DNA from: Streptomyces himalayensis subsp. himalayensis
Lineage (GTDB): Bacteria > Actinomycetota > Actinomycetes > Streptomycetales > Streptomycetaceae
DNA: 64,000 bases
Direction: 5' to 3'
Assembly: GCF_013778455.1 (NCBI RefSeq)
Contig: NZ_JACEHE010000006.1
Span: 124,001-188,000, forward strand
Position numbers and translations under genes: made by a program. Shown piece by piece: positions 16,136 through 25,759 of this stretch (position 1 is the first letter of the stretch; every line of letters begins with the position of its first letter). Below the pieces are notes generated by a model that did no database searches, had not been told where the DNA came from, and worked only from the letters and a program-made list of their open reading frames with translations.

Positions 16136-17068
16136 ATGACCACTGACAGCCTCCCGGTCCGGACGGCCGACGCACGCACCCGTACCGCGTCCGACGGCAC
16201 GCCGTACGGCCGCCGCCGCCCACGTCTGTCGCTACGCCAGCGGGCCGGCCGCCAGCACCACGCGGGGCCCGTCGCCTATGTGCTGCTCGGCCTGGCCGCG
16301 CTGTTCTCCCTCTTCCCGCTCTACTTCACGATGGTGGCGGCGTCGAGCGACAACACGCGCGTGACGCAGACGCCCCCGCCCTTCCTGCCCGGCCCCCATC
16401 TGCTCGAGAACCTGGGCAAGGCGTGGCAGGACGCCGCGCTCGGCAAGGCCATGGTCAACAGCCTCATCGTGGCCGGGGTCATCGCCCTGTCCACCGTGCT
16501 GTTCGCCACGCTGGCCGGGTTCGCCTTCGCCAAGCTGCGCTTCAGGGGCCGCAACATCCTGCTGATGCTGGTGATCGGAACGATGATGATTCCGCCCCAG
16601 CTCGGTGTCGTGCCGCTGTTCATGATGATGGCGGAGCTGGGGTGGGGGCAGAAGCTGCCCGCCGTCATCTTCCCCACACTCGTCAGCGCGGTCGGCGTGT
16701 TCTTCATGCGGCAGTACCTCTCCGAAGCCCTGCCCGACGAGCTGGTCGAGGCGGGGCGCGTGGACGGAGCGCACTCGCTGCGCATCTTCTGGAGCATCGT
16801 GCTGCCCGTCGCGCGGCCGGCCATGGCCGTGCTGTTCATGATCACGTTCGTGCACGCGTGGAACGACTTCTTCTGGCCGTTCATCGCGCTGGACATGAGC
16901 AACCCGACGGTCCCCGTCGCCCTCACGCAGCTCAGCGCGGGCTATGTACGCGACCAGTCGCTGATCATGGCCGGTGCCCTGCTCGGCACCTTGCCCCTCC
17001 TCGCCATGTTCGTCGTCTTCGGACGCCAGATCGTCGGCGGGATCATGCAGGGCGCGGTCAAGGGCTGA
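16136..17068 (+). CDS. cebG: Sugar ABC transporter permease, MalG type
   Basis: A 310-residue permease with six predicted helices. The EAA loop is [20 protein letters not shown] (about residues 202-221), and the C-terminal [13 protein letters not shown] is typical of MalG-type subunits. ATG at 16136 is 13 bp after the previous stop and is preceded by AGGAGA. The frame stays open further upstream, but those codons overlap cebF and are not needed. It completes the importer with CebE and CebF. Confidence 0.87.
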   Translation: MTTDSLPVRTADARTRTASDGTPYGRRRPRLSLRQRAGRQHHAGPVAYVLLGLAALFSLFPLYFTMVAASSDNTRVTQTPPPFLPGPHLLENLGKAWQDAALGKAMVNSLIVAGVIALSTVLFATLAGFAFAKLRFRGRNILLMLVIGTMMIPPQLGVVPLFMMMAELGWGQKLPAVIFPTLVSAVGVFFMRQYLSEALPDELVEAGRVDGAHSLRIFWSIVLPVARPAMAVLFMITFVHAWNDFFWPFIALDMSNPTVPVALTQLSAGYVRDQSLIMAGALLGTLPLLAMFVVFGRQIVGGIMQGAVKG

Positions 17069-17153
17069 GCGCGCCCGGATGCCCCGTGACGGACGCCCGC
17101 CAGGCCGGGCGTCGACTCCCCTGCTCCACCCCACCTCATCCGGAAGGACCTCC

Positions 17154-18614
17154 GTGACCACCGCAACCCGACGTTCCGCGCCCGCCCCGGGGACCGCCGC
17201 CGCCCGTACGTTTCCCCTGGGATTCACCTGGGGCACCGCGACTGCCGCATACCAGATCGAGGGCGCCGCCACCGAGGACGGCCGCACTCCGTCCATCTGG
17301 GACACCTACTCCCACACCCCCGGCAAAGTGCGCAACGGAGACACCGGCGACGTGGCCTGCAACCACTACCACCGCTGGCGCGAGGACGTCCGGATCATGG
17401 CCGACCTCGGTGTGAGCGCCTACCGCTTCTCGCTGTCCTGGTCGCGCGTGCAGCCGACCGGCCGCGGCCCCGCGGTCCAAAAGGGGCTCGACTTCTACCG
17501 TCGGCTGACCGACGCCCTGCTCGAGAAGGGCATCCAACCGGTCGTCACCCTCTACCACTGGGACCTTCCGCAGGACCTGGAGGACGCAGGCGGCTGGCCG
17601 GAGCGGGTCACCGCCGACCGGTTCGCCGAGTACGCCACCCTGGCCGCGCGGGCGCTCGGGGACCGGGTCAGGACCTGGACGACCCTCAACGAGCCCTGGT
17701 GCAGCGCCTTTCTCGGATACGCGTCGGGGGTGCACGCACCCGGGCGCACCGATCCGGTGGCGGCTCTGCGTGCGGCGCACCATCTCAACCTCGCGCACGG
17801 CAAGGCGGTTCAGGCACTGCGTGCGGAACTCCCCGCCACCGCACAGACGTCGATCACCCTCAACCTCCACCACGTCCGCTCCCTCACCGACGGCGCGGAG
17901 GACAAGGAGGCGGCCCGCCGCATCGACGCGCTGGGCAACCGGATCTTCACCGGCCCGCAGTTGGAAGGCCGTTACCCGGAGGACCTCCTGCAGGACACCG
18001 CCCGCCTGACCGACTGGTCCTTCGTTCGCGACGGAGACACCGCCCAGATCAACCAGCCGCTGGACTTCCTGGGAGTCAACTACTACACACCCACCCTCGT
18101 GTCGGCCGCGACCGGCGAGGGCAGCCACGGTGCCGACGGCCACGGCCGCAGCGACCACAGCCCCTGGCCCGGCGCCGACGACGTGGCCTTCCACCTCCCG
18201 CCGGGCGACACGACGGCTATGGGCTGGGCGGTGGACCCCAGTGGCCTGTACGACCTGTTGCTGCGGCTGAAGGCCGACTTCCCCGCGCTCCCGCTGATGA
18301 TCACCGAGAACGGCGCGGCCTTCGACGACTACGTCGACCCGGCGGGCCGGGTCGTCGACCCGGACCGTATCGCGTATCTGCGGGGCCATCTCACGGCCGT
18401 GCACAGGGCGATCGAGGCGGGCGTCGACGTCCGCGGCTACTTCCTGTGGTCCCTGCTGGACAATTTCGAGTGGGGCTACGGGTACAGCAAGCGGTTCGGC
18501 GCCGTCTACGTCGACTACCCGACCGGGCGGCGCATTCCCAAGGCGAGCGCCAGGTGGTACGCCGACGTGGCCCGCTCGGGAAGGGTGCAGGCCGCGGACG
18601 ACGACGCCCGGTGA
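17154..18614 (+). CDS. bglC: GH1 beta-glucosidase (intracellular cellobiase)
   Basis: A 486-residue GH1 enzyme, the usual family length. It begins [19 protein letters not shown]. The acid/base Glu is in TLNEPW, the nucleophile Glu in ITENGA, and the substrate-binding [18 protein letters not shown] lies near the C-terminus. There is no signal peptide, so it would hydrolyse imported cellobiose or cello-oligosaccharides in the cytoplasm. GTG at 17154 is preceded by GGAAGGACC, 85 bp after cebG. The last gene of the operon, it closes the path from secreted cellulases through uptake to glucose. Confidence 0.9.
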   Translation: MTTATRRSAPAPGTAAARTFPLGFTWGTATAAYQIEGAATEDGRTPSIWDTYSHTPGKVRNGDTGDVACNHYHRWREDVRIMADLGVSAYRFSLSWSRVQPTGRGPAVQKGLDFYRRLTDALLEKGIQPVVTLYHWDLPQDLEDAGGWPERVTADRFAEYATLAARALGDRVRTWTTLNEPWCSAFLGYASGVHAPGRTDPVAALRAAHHLNLAHGKAVQALRAELPATAQTSITLNLHHVRSLTDGAEDKEAARRIDALGNRIFTGPQLEGRYPEDLLQDTARLTDWSFVRDGDTAQINQPLDFLGVNYYTPTLVSAATGEGSHGADGHGRSDHSPWPGADDVAFHLPPGDTTAMGWAVDPSGLYDLLLRLKADFPALPLMITENGAAFDDYVDPAGRVVDPDRIAYLRGHLTAVHRAIEAGVDVRGYFLWSLLDNFEWGYGYSKRFGAVYVDYPTGRRIPKASARWYADVARSGRVQAADDDAR

Positions 18615-18973
18615 CGGGGTTCCGGGCCGCCTGTCCGGCGGACGCTCCCGTCAGCTGGGGCGCCCGGATCGGCTGAGGCGGCCGGTCAGCGGGCGCCAGG
18701 CGAGGACTGCACCCGCACAGCAGGGGGTGAACGGGGCGGTTGGTCCATGACCGCCGCCCCGAGGGCCCTCGAGGGCCGCCCCTCCGCACCAGCGCACCGT
18801 CGCTCCGGCTCACCGTCGCCCCGTCGCTCCGGCCCACCGTCGCCCCGTCGCTCCGGCCCACCGTCGCCCCGTCGCTCGGAGTGTGCGGCAGGCCGGCTCC
18901 TGCCTCCGATCCGGCCCGCTGGCGCTTGGTTCGCGGCGTGTGCTGCCGCGGCCCGGTGGGCGAAGCACACCCC
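18615..18973. other. Intergenic stretch with 24-bp tandem repeats
   Basis: This 359-bp gap lies between the convergent GH1 and sulfotransferase genes. It holds a tandem array at 18811-18880 of 24-bp units (CACCGTCGCCCCGTCGCTCC then GGCC), nearly three copies, preceded by a shortened unit from 18795. No convincing gene or clear terminator was found in the remainder. Confidence 0.75.
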
Positions 18974-19912
18974 TTACGCAGGCGGCATCCCGGAATCGAC
19001 GCCCTGTGCCCCGGACACTCCGTACCCCCACCCTTCGGCGATCTCCACGAGGCGCTCCGGCAGCCCGGAGCAGTCCGTGGCGGTACGGGCGGGCTGGATG
19101 CGGCCGGAGCGGATCTTCTCGCTCCAGTCGCCGATGTGAGGCCGGAACTTGCCGTGGTCCTGGGAGCCGTAGTCGAGCATCGCCTCTTCCCACTCGATCC
19201 CCAGATAGGTACATATGCGGCGGGTCTCGCGCTCGGGGTCGGCGGTGAGGTCCTCGTACGCGACCGTGACGCCGTCCAGCGCCTCCTGCGCCTGCTCCAG
19301 GCGCTCGGCGTACCGCTGGACCTCGGCGTGGATCTCGTCCAGGTCGGGTTCCTGGCGGCGGGCGGTGAGCGACTCCACGACGGCTGCGGGGTGGCGGATC
19401 AGGAAGATGTAGCGGGCCTCCGGCCAGGCACGGCGGAGGCGGGGCCACATCAGGGTGTTGGCCGGGGTCTTGTCGACGATGAGGTCCTTGCCGCTGCGTT
19501 CGAGCTCGTGGCTCAGCACGCGGTCCCAGAGCATGTGCTCGAGCTCCTCGCGGTTCAGACCCAGTGCGCGCATGGCGGTGACGGTGAAGTCGCGGTCCTC
19601 GCGGACATGGAGGGTGCGCAGGTGCATCTCGTGCGGGGCGCGGATCCGTGAGTGGCTGTTGAGCAGCACCCGCAGCAGCGTGGAGCCGGACCGTACGGGG
19701 GAGAGCAGGAACACCGGGGACTCGACGAGACGGCGGGCGGGTTCCACCGCCGGTCCCTCGGGTCGGGGCGCACGCTGGGCGGGAATCCCGTCGAGAGGCC
19801 GCGCCTGAGCCGCTGCCGAGGGCTTGGGGGCCGGCGGCTTGAGCGCCTCGCCCAGAAGTCTTCCTCTGCGCCGCAGCCCCTTGCGTACGGCATCCCAACG
19901 GGGGTCCTGCAC
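18974..19912 (-). CDS. Sulfotransferase-family protein
   Basis: A 312-residue protein with the PAPS-binding 5'-phosphosulfate loop as LLSPVRSGSTLLRVLLNSHS and the 3'-phosphate motif in RYIFLIRHPAAVVESLTAR, both typical of sulfotransferases. A C-terminal DGVTVAYEDLTADPERETRR segment is also family-like. It probably moves sulfate from PAPS to an unidentified hydroxyl or amine. GTG at 19912 is preferred because AGGGAAGG lies upstream; the frame is open to an ATG at 19990 that would add 26 residues. It stands alone, with no obvious biosynthetic partner. Confidence 0.8.
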   Translation of the reverse strand: MQDPRWDAVRKGLRRRGRLLGEALKPPAPKPSAAAQARPLDGIPAQRAPRPEGPAVEPARRLVESPVFLLSPVRSGSTLLRVLLNSHSRIRAPHEMHLRTLHVREDRDFTVTAMRALGLNREELEHMLWDRVLSHELERSGKDLIVDKTPANTLMWPRLRRAWPEARYIFLIRHPAAVVESLTARRQEPDLDEIHAEVQRYAERLEQAQEALDGVTVAYEDLTADPERETRRICTYLGIEWEEAMLDYGSQDHGKFRPHIGDWSEKIRSGRIQPARTATDCSGLPERLVEIAEGWGYGVSGAQGVDSGMPPA

Positions 19913-20156
19913 GGTGGTGCCACCTTCCCTGATCGTGATTTCTCGGCCCCTGGCCCACTCTGGCCTCAGCCGTTCCCCCGTCGGGGACACCTCATTGGGT
20001 CGAAGAGAATTCCTGGTTAATCACAGGCAAATCGGAGACGGCACATCCCGCACACAGACACCGGGCCGGTCCGCGACGGCACATCAGCCGACGCGGTATC
20101 TCCGAGCACCGGGTGGCCCCCGCCCCCGTGCGGCAGGGTTATCCGGCCTCCGCACA

Positions 20157-21203
20157 TCAGCCGGAACGTGTCGCCGTACCGGCCGCGGTTCGTTCAGCCG
20201 TGGGCGCCGGCCGAGCCGTGACGGGGTCGGCCGCGTCCGTGTCGCGAGCCCGGCGCCCAGCGATCACCGCGCAGACCATGAGCTGCATCTGATGGAAGAG
20301 CATCAGCGGCAGCACGGCCAGCGAGGCCTGCGCACCGAACAGCACGCTCGCCATGGGAAGCCCGGAGGCCAGGGACTTCTTGGAGCCGGCGAACTGGATC
20401 GCGATCCGGTCGGCCCGGTCGAAGCCCAGCCGCTTGCTGCCGTACCAGGTGAGCGCGAGCATCACCGCGAGCAGCACCGCTTCCACACCGAGCAGCGCGG
20501 CGAGCCGCAGCGGGGTCACCTGGTGCCAGATGCCCTGCACCATGCCCTCGCTGAAGGCCGTGTAGACGACGAGCAGGATCGACACGCGGTCCACCTGCCC
20601 GAGGACCTTCTTGTGGCGCCCGACGAATCGGCCGATCCAGCGGCGCAGCAACTGCCCTGCCAGGAAGGGCACCAGCAGTTGCAGCACGATTCTCACCAGC
20701 GAGTCCGCCGAGAACCCGCCGCCGGTGCCGCCGAGGAGCGCCGCCGCGAGCAGCGGCGTCAGGACGATTCCGGCGAGCGAGGAGAAGGACCCGGCGCAGA
20801 TCGCGGCGGGCACGTTGCCGCGCGCGACCGACGTGAAGGCGATGGACGACTGGACGGTCGACGGGACGAGCGTGAGGAACAGGAAGCCGCTGTAGAGGGC
20901 GGGTGTCAGCACGTACGGGACGAGCCCCCCGGCCGCGAGCCCCAGCAGCGGAAAGACGACGAACGTAGAGGCGAGAATCGTGACGTGGAGGCGCCAGTGC
21001 CGCAGTCCGTCGAGCGCCTCGCGGGTCGACAGCCGCACGCCGTAGAGGAAGAACAGCAGCGCCACGGCGGCCGTGGAGGCGCCCGATGCGACATCGGCGG
21101 CGGTGCCCCGGGCGGGGAGCAGAGCGGCGACGGCCACCGTCGCGAGCAACGCCAGGATGTACGGATCGATCGGCAGCCGGCTCGGCCACTGCAGGCGTTT
21201 CAC
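20157..21203 (-). CDS. Bile acid:sodium symporter-like (SBF-like) membrane transporter
   Basis: A 348-residue protein with about nine to ten hydrophobic helices, including ASTAAVALLFFLYGVRLSTR and TLVPSTVQSSIAFTSVARGN, signatures of the SBF-like family (YfeH type). Such proteins are thought to import organic anions with sodium. The C-terminal 30 residues are Ala/Pro/Arg-rich and probably cytoplasmic. It is divergent from a LysR regulator across 167 bp, a classical arrangement for control of an efflux or uptake gene by its neighbour. The substrate is unknown. Confidence 0.82.
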   Translation of the reverse strand: MKRLQWPSRLPIDPYILALLATVAVAALLPARGTAADVASGASTAAVALLFFLYGVRLSTREALDGLRHWRLHVTILASTFVVFPLLGLAAGGLVPYVLTPALYSGFLFLTLVPSTVQSSIAFTSVARGNVPAAICAGSFSSLAGIVLTPLLAAALLGGTGGGFSADSLVRIVLQLLVPFLAGQLLRRWIGRFVGRHKKVLGQVDRVSILLVVYTAFSEGMVQGIWHQVTPLRLAALLGVEAVLLAVMLALTWYGSKRLGFDRADRIAIQFAGSKKSLASGLPMASVLFGAQASLAVLPLMLFHQMQLMVCAVIAGRRARDTDAADPVTARPAPTAERTAAGTATRSG

Positions 21204-21237
21204 GGTGCTCCATGCTCTCGGTGCTCGGTGCGGGGTT

Positions 21238-21263
21238 CCCCCACGCCGTGCAGGCAGTGGGGG
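21238..21263. repeat. Hairpin related to the GGGGGTACCTCCC dispersed element
   Basis: The sequence begins CCCCCACGCC and ends AGGCAGTGGGGG, flanking GTGC. The two elements at 58380 and 63396 contain CCCACGCC (or CCCATGCC), CTTA and AGGCAATGGGGG in the same arrangement, so this looks like a diverged partial copy. It lies in the symporter-LysR divergent gap. Confidence 0.5.
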
Positions 21264-21330
21264 CGGGTCGTGCCCTCTCCATCTTCCTCTTGATCATCGT
21301 GATCGGGAATCCGCTATACCGCTCTGACTG

Positions 21331-21363
21331 TCATCACATATCGCGATGAGCGCGCGCTAGGCT
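21331..21363 (+). promoter_or_regulatory. LysR-type operator and leaderless promoter of the LysR gene
   Basis: TCATC (21331-21335) and GATGA (21345-21349) form an inverted repeat with a T-N11-A core, as LysR regulators prefer. TAGGCT (21358-21363) is a -10 placed seven bases before the GTG at 21371, with no ribosome binding site, implying a leaderless transcript. Confidence 0.55.
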
Positions 21364-21370
21364 GGCCCTC

Positions 21371-22240
21371 GTGTACGACCCGTCCCAGCTGCGTACGTTC
21401 CTGGCGGTGGCACAGACGCTGAGCTTCACGCAGGCCGCCCGCAGGCTCGGGCTGCGTCAGTCCACGGTGAGCCAGCATGTGCGTCGCCTGGAGGACGCCA
21501 CGGGTCGGCAGCTGTTCAGCCGTGACACCCACTCCGTGGAGCTGACCGAGGACGGCGAGGCGATGCTCGGCTTCGCGCGCCGCATCCTCGAGGTCCACGA
21601 GCAGGCGTCGGCGTTCTTCACCGGTACGCGGCTGCGCGGCCGGCTGCGCTTCGGCGCCTCCGAGGACTTCGTCCTCACCCGGCTCACGGAGATCCTGGAG
21701 TCCTTCCGCCACGACCATCCGGAAGTCGATCTGGAACTGACGGTCGAGCTGTCCGGCACGCTGCACGAGCAGCTCGCCGCCGGGAAGCTCGATCTCGTAC
21801 TCGCCAAGCGGCGCCCGGAGGACCCGCGGGGCGAGACCGTCCGGCACGACAAGCTGGTATGGATCGGGTCGGAGCGGCTACGCCTCGACCCCGACCGGCC
21901 CCTGCCGCTCATCGTGTATCCGCCGCCCGGCATCACCCGCGCCCTCGCACTCGAGGCGCTCGAGCGGCAGGGCCGCGCCTGGCGCATCGTCTGCACGAGC
22001 GGCAGCCTCAACGGCCTGATCGCGGCGGCCCGCGCGGGCCTCGGCGTGATGGCCCACTCCCGCGGCCTGATCCCGCCAGGCCTGGTGCGCGTCCCGGACC
22101 GGGCGGGCCTGCCGGAGCTCGGCGAGGTCGACTTCGTACTGGTCCACGGGCGGCGCCGGCCCTCCGCACAGGCCGCGGCGGACGCGCTGGCGGCGGCGAT
22201 CCTGGCGGGCGGGGACCGGCTGCACCGGGAGCGCGGCTAG
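21371..22240 (+). CDS. LysR-family transcriptional regulator
   Basis: A 289-residue LysR protein with an N-terminal HTH (TLSFTQAARRLGLRQSTVSQ, residues 17-36), a linker helix and a two-lobed effector domain (about 92-285). GTG at 21371 starts only seven bases after a -10-like TAGGCT, so the mRNA is probably leaderless. It is divergent from the SBF-like symporter and is expected to regulate it. The effector domain is slightly short and the ligand is unknown. Confidence 0.9.
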   Translation: MYDPSQLRTFLAVAQTLSFTQAARRLGLRQSTVSQHVRRLEDATGRQLFSRDTHSVELTEDGEAMLGFARRILEVHEQASAFFTGTRLRGRLRFGASEDFVLTRLTEILESFRHDHPEVDLELTVELSGTLHEQLAAGKLDLVLAKRRPEDPRGETVRHDKLVWIGSERLRLDPDRPLPLIVYPPPGITRALALEALERQGRAWRIVCTSGSLNGLIAAARAGLGVMAHSRGLIPPGLVRVPDRAGLPELGEVDFVLVHGRRRPSAQAAADALAAAILAGGDRLHRERG

Positions 22241-22520
22241 GGGGCCGGGGACGCCCGGTCAGGACCAGCCCCACAGGGGGACCTGCGTGCCGTGCCCCGG
22301 GTTCCGCGTGGCGTGACCGCGTCGTACAGATTCCGTGGAGATTACGACGGTGAAGATCGCCGAGCACTCATGATTCTGTCCCGGCCTCCCCCCATGTAGC
22401 CCCATTTATAAGCCTGACCTGTGCATATGGCGCCCGGTCCGGCGAAACGTCACCCCTCCCGCGGCCTCCCGTCGTGAGGTACCGTCACCCGCGCTGTGCG
22501 GAGCGTCACAAGGAGCATCA

Positions 22521-24347
22521 TTGCGCGAGTTCACCACCCCTCCGTTGGCGCTGCCGCCGCCGGTGGGCGGCCTGGCCGACGCCGTGTTCGACCATGCCCT
22601 CGAGGAGCCGCTGCGCATCGCTCTCGGCCGCAAGGGAGACGACGGACAGTGGCATGACGTGACCGCCGGCGAGTTCCGCGACGAGGTGCTCGCGCTCGCC
22701 AAGGGACTGCTGGCACAGGGCGTACGGTTCGGGGACCGCGTCGCCATCATGTCCCGTACGCGCTACGAGTGGACGCTCTTCGACTTCGCGCTGTGGACGA
22801 TCGGTGCCCAGGTGGTGCCCGTCTACCCCACGTCCTCCGCCGAGCAGGTCTTCTGGATGATGCACGACGCCCAGGTGACCGCCGCCATGGTCGAGCACGA
22901 GGACCACGCCATGACGATCGGCTCGGTCATAGACCGGCTGCCCCAGCTGCACCGCCTGTGGCAGCTCGACGAGGACGCGGTGCAGGAGTTGTACGAGGCC
23001 GGGGCGCACATCGACGACGACGTGGTGCACCGGCACCGCCGCGCAGTCACCCCGGAGTCCGTCGCGACCGTCATCTACACCTCGGGCACCACCGGCCGCC
23101 CCAAGGGATGTGTGATCACCCACGGGAACTTCATGTTCGAGGCCGACACGGTGATCGAGCGCTGGGAGCCGGTGTTCCACTCCAAGCGCGGCGACGAGGC
23201 GGCCACTCTGCTGTTCCTGCCGCTCGCGCACGTCTTCGGCCGCATGGTGGAGGTCGCGGCGATCCGCGGCCGGGTGAAACTCGGACACCAGCCGCAGCTC
23301 AACGCGGCCGCCCTGCTGCCCGATCTGGCCGCCTTCAGGCCGACGTTCATCCTGGCCGTGCCGTACATCTTCGAGAAGGTCTTCAACGCTGCCCGGCGGA
23401 AGGCCGAGAAGGACGGCAAGGCAGGGGCGTTCGCCAAGGCGGTCGACGTCGCCGTGCGGTACGCGGACGCCGTGGAGGCCAAGGCCTTCGGTACAGGCCC
23501 GGGCCCGTCCCCCGCGTTGCGCATGCAGCACCAGCTCTTCGACAAGCTCGTCTACTCCAAGGTGCGCGACGCGATGGGCGGCCGGGTGCGGCACGCCATG
23601 TCCGGCGGCTCGGCGATGGACCGGAAGCTCGGACTGTTCTTCGCGGGCGCGGGCGTCCTCGTCTACGAGGGGTACGGGCTGACGGAGTCGACCGCGGCCG
23701 CGACCGCCAACCCGCCCGAGCGCACTCGCTACGGCACGGTCGGACTGCCCATTCCGGGGGCGACCGTGCACATCGCGGACGACGGCGAGGTGTGGCTGCA
23801 CGGCGGGCATGTCTTCCAGGGATACCTCAACGATCCCAAGGCCACCGACGCCACCCTGCACGACGGCTGGCTGGCCACCGGCGACCTGGGCTCGCTCGAC
23901 GAGGACGGCTACCTCACGATCAGCGGCCGCAAGAAGGAGATCCTGGTGACCTCCAGCGGCAAGAGCGTGTCCCCGGCCGTCCTGGAGGAGCGGGTCCGCG
24001 ACCATCCGCTGGTCGCGCAGTGCATCGTCGTCGGCAACGACCGCCCGTACATCGCCGCCCTCGTCACCCTCGATGCGGAAGCCGTGGAGCACTGGCTGCA
24101 GATGCGCGGCAAGCCGACGCCGAAGCCGGCCGATCTGGTGCACGACACCGATCTGGAGACCGAGGTACGGCGTGCGGTCGTGGCCGCCAACACGCTGGTC
24201 TCGCAGGCGGAGTCCATCCGGACCTTCCGGATACTGGCCCACCAGTTCACCGAGGAGCACGGTCTGCTCACCCCCTCGCTGAAGCTGAAGCGGAAGGCGA
24301 TCGAGCAGGCGTACGCGACGGAGGTCGAGGCGCTGTACCGCGCGTGA
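22521..24347 (+). CDS. AMP-dependent long-chain acyl-CoA synthetase (FadD15-like)
   Basis: A 608-residue ANL-superfamily ligase. Motifs are the P-loop YTSGTTGRPKGC, the AMP-binding GYGLTESTAA, the hinge WLATGDLGSLDEDGYLTISG and the catalytic Lys near LKLKRKAIEQ. It activates a carboxylic acid with ATP and joins it to CoA. A TTG start at 22521 is chosen because AAGGAG lies directly upstream and no better start occurs. It lies 121 bp upstream of a branched-chain-type ABC importer. Liv-type importers grouped with acyl-CoA ligases are seen in other bacteria, so the imported compound may be a carboxylic acid activated by this enzyme; that link is inferred. Confidence 0.87.
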   Translation: MREFTTPPLALPPPVGGLADAVFDHALEEPLRIALGRKGDDGQWHDVTAGEFRDEVLALAKGLLAQGVRFGDRVAIMSRTRYEWTLFDFALWTIGAQVVPVYPTSSAEQVFWMMHDAQVTAAMVEHEDHAMTIGSVIDRLPQLHRLWQLDEDAVQELYEAGAHIDDDVVHRHRRAVTPESVATVIYTSGTTGRPKGCVITHGNFMFEADTVIERWEPVFHSKRGDEAATLLFLPLAHVFGRMVEVAAIRGRVKLGHQPQLNAAALLPDLAAFRPTFILAVPYIFEKVFNAARRKAEKDGKAGAFAKAVDVAVRYADAVEAKAFGTGPGPSPALRMQHQLFDKLVYSKVRDAMGGRVRHAMSGGSAMDRKLGLFFAGAGVLVYEGYGLTESTAAATANPPERTRYGTVGLPIPGATVHIADDGEVWLHGGHVFQGYLNDPKATDATLHDGWLATGDLGSLDEDGYLTISGRKKEILVTSSGKSVSPAVLEERVRDHPLVAQCIVVGNDRPYIAALVTLDAEAVEHWLQMRGKPTPKPADLVHDTDLETEVRRAVVAANTLVSQAESIRTFRILAHQFTEEHGLLTPSLKLKRKAIEQAYATEVEALYRA

Positions 24348-24408
24348 TCCCCGGCCGACGGGCTCTCGTCATTTTCTGACGGTCCATCAATTACCGATGC
24401 GTCAGTTA

Positions 24409-24437
24409 TTGACGCCTCGTCAGGTCGCACACACAAT
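24409..24437 (+). promoter_or_regulatory. Promoter of the Liv-type ABC operon
   Basis: TTGACG (24409-24414) and CACAAT (24432-24437) are 17 bp apart, a strong match to the main vegetative promoter. The next ATG/GTG with a ribosome binding site (GAGGAGGGG) is the GTG at 24469. Repeated CGTCAG near 24399-24423 could bind a regulator. Confidence 0.65.
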
Positions 24438-24468
24438 TTCGGTCACCCTGACGAGGAGGGGACCCGAC

Positions 24469-25728
24469 GTGTTGCGACCCATCCGCACCCTCGCCGCAGC
24501 GGCCGCCGCGCTGCTGCTCGCCACCGCCTGCAACTCGGCCGCCACCAGCGGTTCAGGATCCGGGGACGGCAAGACCGGTTCCGTACGCGGAGTGACCGAC
24601 GACTCCATCAAGGTCGGCGGGATCGTCTCCATGACGACCGCCAGCGGCTACAGCAAGAAGGACACCGACCTGGGCGCGAAGGCCCGCTTCGACCGCGCCA
24701 ACGCGGAGGGCGGTGTGGGCGGCCGGAAGATCGAGTACCTGGGCGCGGAGGACGACGGGCAGGACCCCGCCAAGAACCTGGCGGCGGCACGCAAACTCGT
24801 CCAGCAGGACAAGGTGTTCGCCGTCGCCCCGATGAGCTCGGTCACCTTCTCCGGCGCCGACTTCCTGCAGAAACAGAAGGTTCCCACGTTCGGCTGGGGC
24901 ACTCTCCCGTCGTTCTGCGGGCCCACGTACATCTACGGCTTCGGCGGCTGCATGGTGCCCTCGCCCGGCGGCACGATCTCCCAGACGTGGCCGGAGGGGC
25001 TGAAGGACGTGATGGGCGGCTCCAAGGGCAAGAGCGTGGCGATCCTCGCCACCGACAACGACGCGGGCAACTTCGCCATCCGCACCTACAGCCAGAGTTT
25101 CACGTCGGCGGGTTACGAGGTGACGTACGCCAAGGCGGCGGTGCCCGCGACCTCGGTGCCCAGCGACTGGTCCGCGTACACGAAGGAGATCCTGCGCAGC
25201 GACGCCGGCAAGGCACCTGATGCCGTGGTCTCCGTGATGCAGACGCCGTACAACATCGGGCTGTTCACGGCGATCAAGCGCACCGGGTACAAGGGCGTGA
25301 TCACCGATCCGACCGACTACGACCCGGGGCTGCTGGCAAAGAGCGCAACGAGGAAGGCGCTGGACGGGGTGCACGTGCTGCTGTCCTTCCAGCCGTTCGA
25401 GCAGGACACCGCGGCGATGAGGCAGTTCAAGGAGGACATCAGGAAGGCCGCCGGTAAGGATGTGCCCCTGAATATGCATATGGTCACCGGTTATATGTCG
25501 GCCGACCTCTTCCTCGCTATCGCCGAGAAGGCGGGCGAGGACCTGACCGTCGCGTCCTTCCAGAAGGCGGCGAACGGGTTCTCCGACACCGGCACGCTCG
25601 TCGGCGACCGTGCCGAGCCCAAGGGACGGACGGAGTCCTTCGGGTGCGGGGCGCTGGTGCAGCTCAAGGACGGCAGGTACGAGGTGTCGTCGCCGTTCGA
25701 GTGCTACGAGCCGATCCCCTTCAAGTAG
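24469..25728 (+). CDS. Branched-chain-type ABC transporter substrate-binding lipoprotein
   Basis: A 419-residue family 4 periplasmic-binding-fold protein. The signal peptide ends in the lipobox LLATAC at about residue 20, with Cys as lipid anchor, followed by a Ser/Gly linker and IKVGGIVSMTTASGYSKK. GTG at 24469 follows GAGGAGGGG; a longer frame to 24397 overlaps the promoter. Such proteins bind amino acids, amides or aromatic and aliphatic carboxylates outside the cell. It is first in an operon with a fused permease/ATPase and a second ATPase. Substrate not readable from sequence. Confidence 0.85.
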   Translation: MLRPIRTLAAAAAALLLATACNSAATSGSGSGDGKTGSVRGVTDDSIKVGGIVSMTTASGYSKKDTDLGAKARFDRANAEGGVGGRKIEYLGAEDDGQDPAKNLAAARKLVQQDKVFAVAPMSSVTFSGADFLQKQKVPTFGWGTLPSFCGPTYIYGFGGCMVPSPGGTISQTWPEGLKDVMGGSKGKSVAILATDNDAGNFAIRTYSQSFTSAGYEVTYAKAAVPATSVPSDWSAYTKEILRSDAGKAPDAVVSVMQTPYNIGLFTAIKRTGYKGVITDPTDYDPGLLAKSATRKALDGVHVLLSFQPFEQDTAAMRQFKEDIRKAAGKDVPLNMHMVTGYMSADLFLAIAEKAGEDLTVASFQKAANGFSDTGTLVGDRAEPKGRTESFGCGALVQLKDGRYEVSSPFECYEPIPFK

Positions 25729-25759
25729 CCGTCGAGGTCAGGGACTTGAGGGAGACGCC

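Noticed and set aside
12419..18614. Maltose or other alpha-glucoside uptake system
   Set aside because: The hydrolase is GH1 (beta-glucosidase), not GH13, and the boxes resemble CebR rather than MalR sites.
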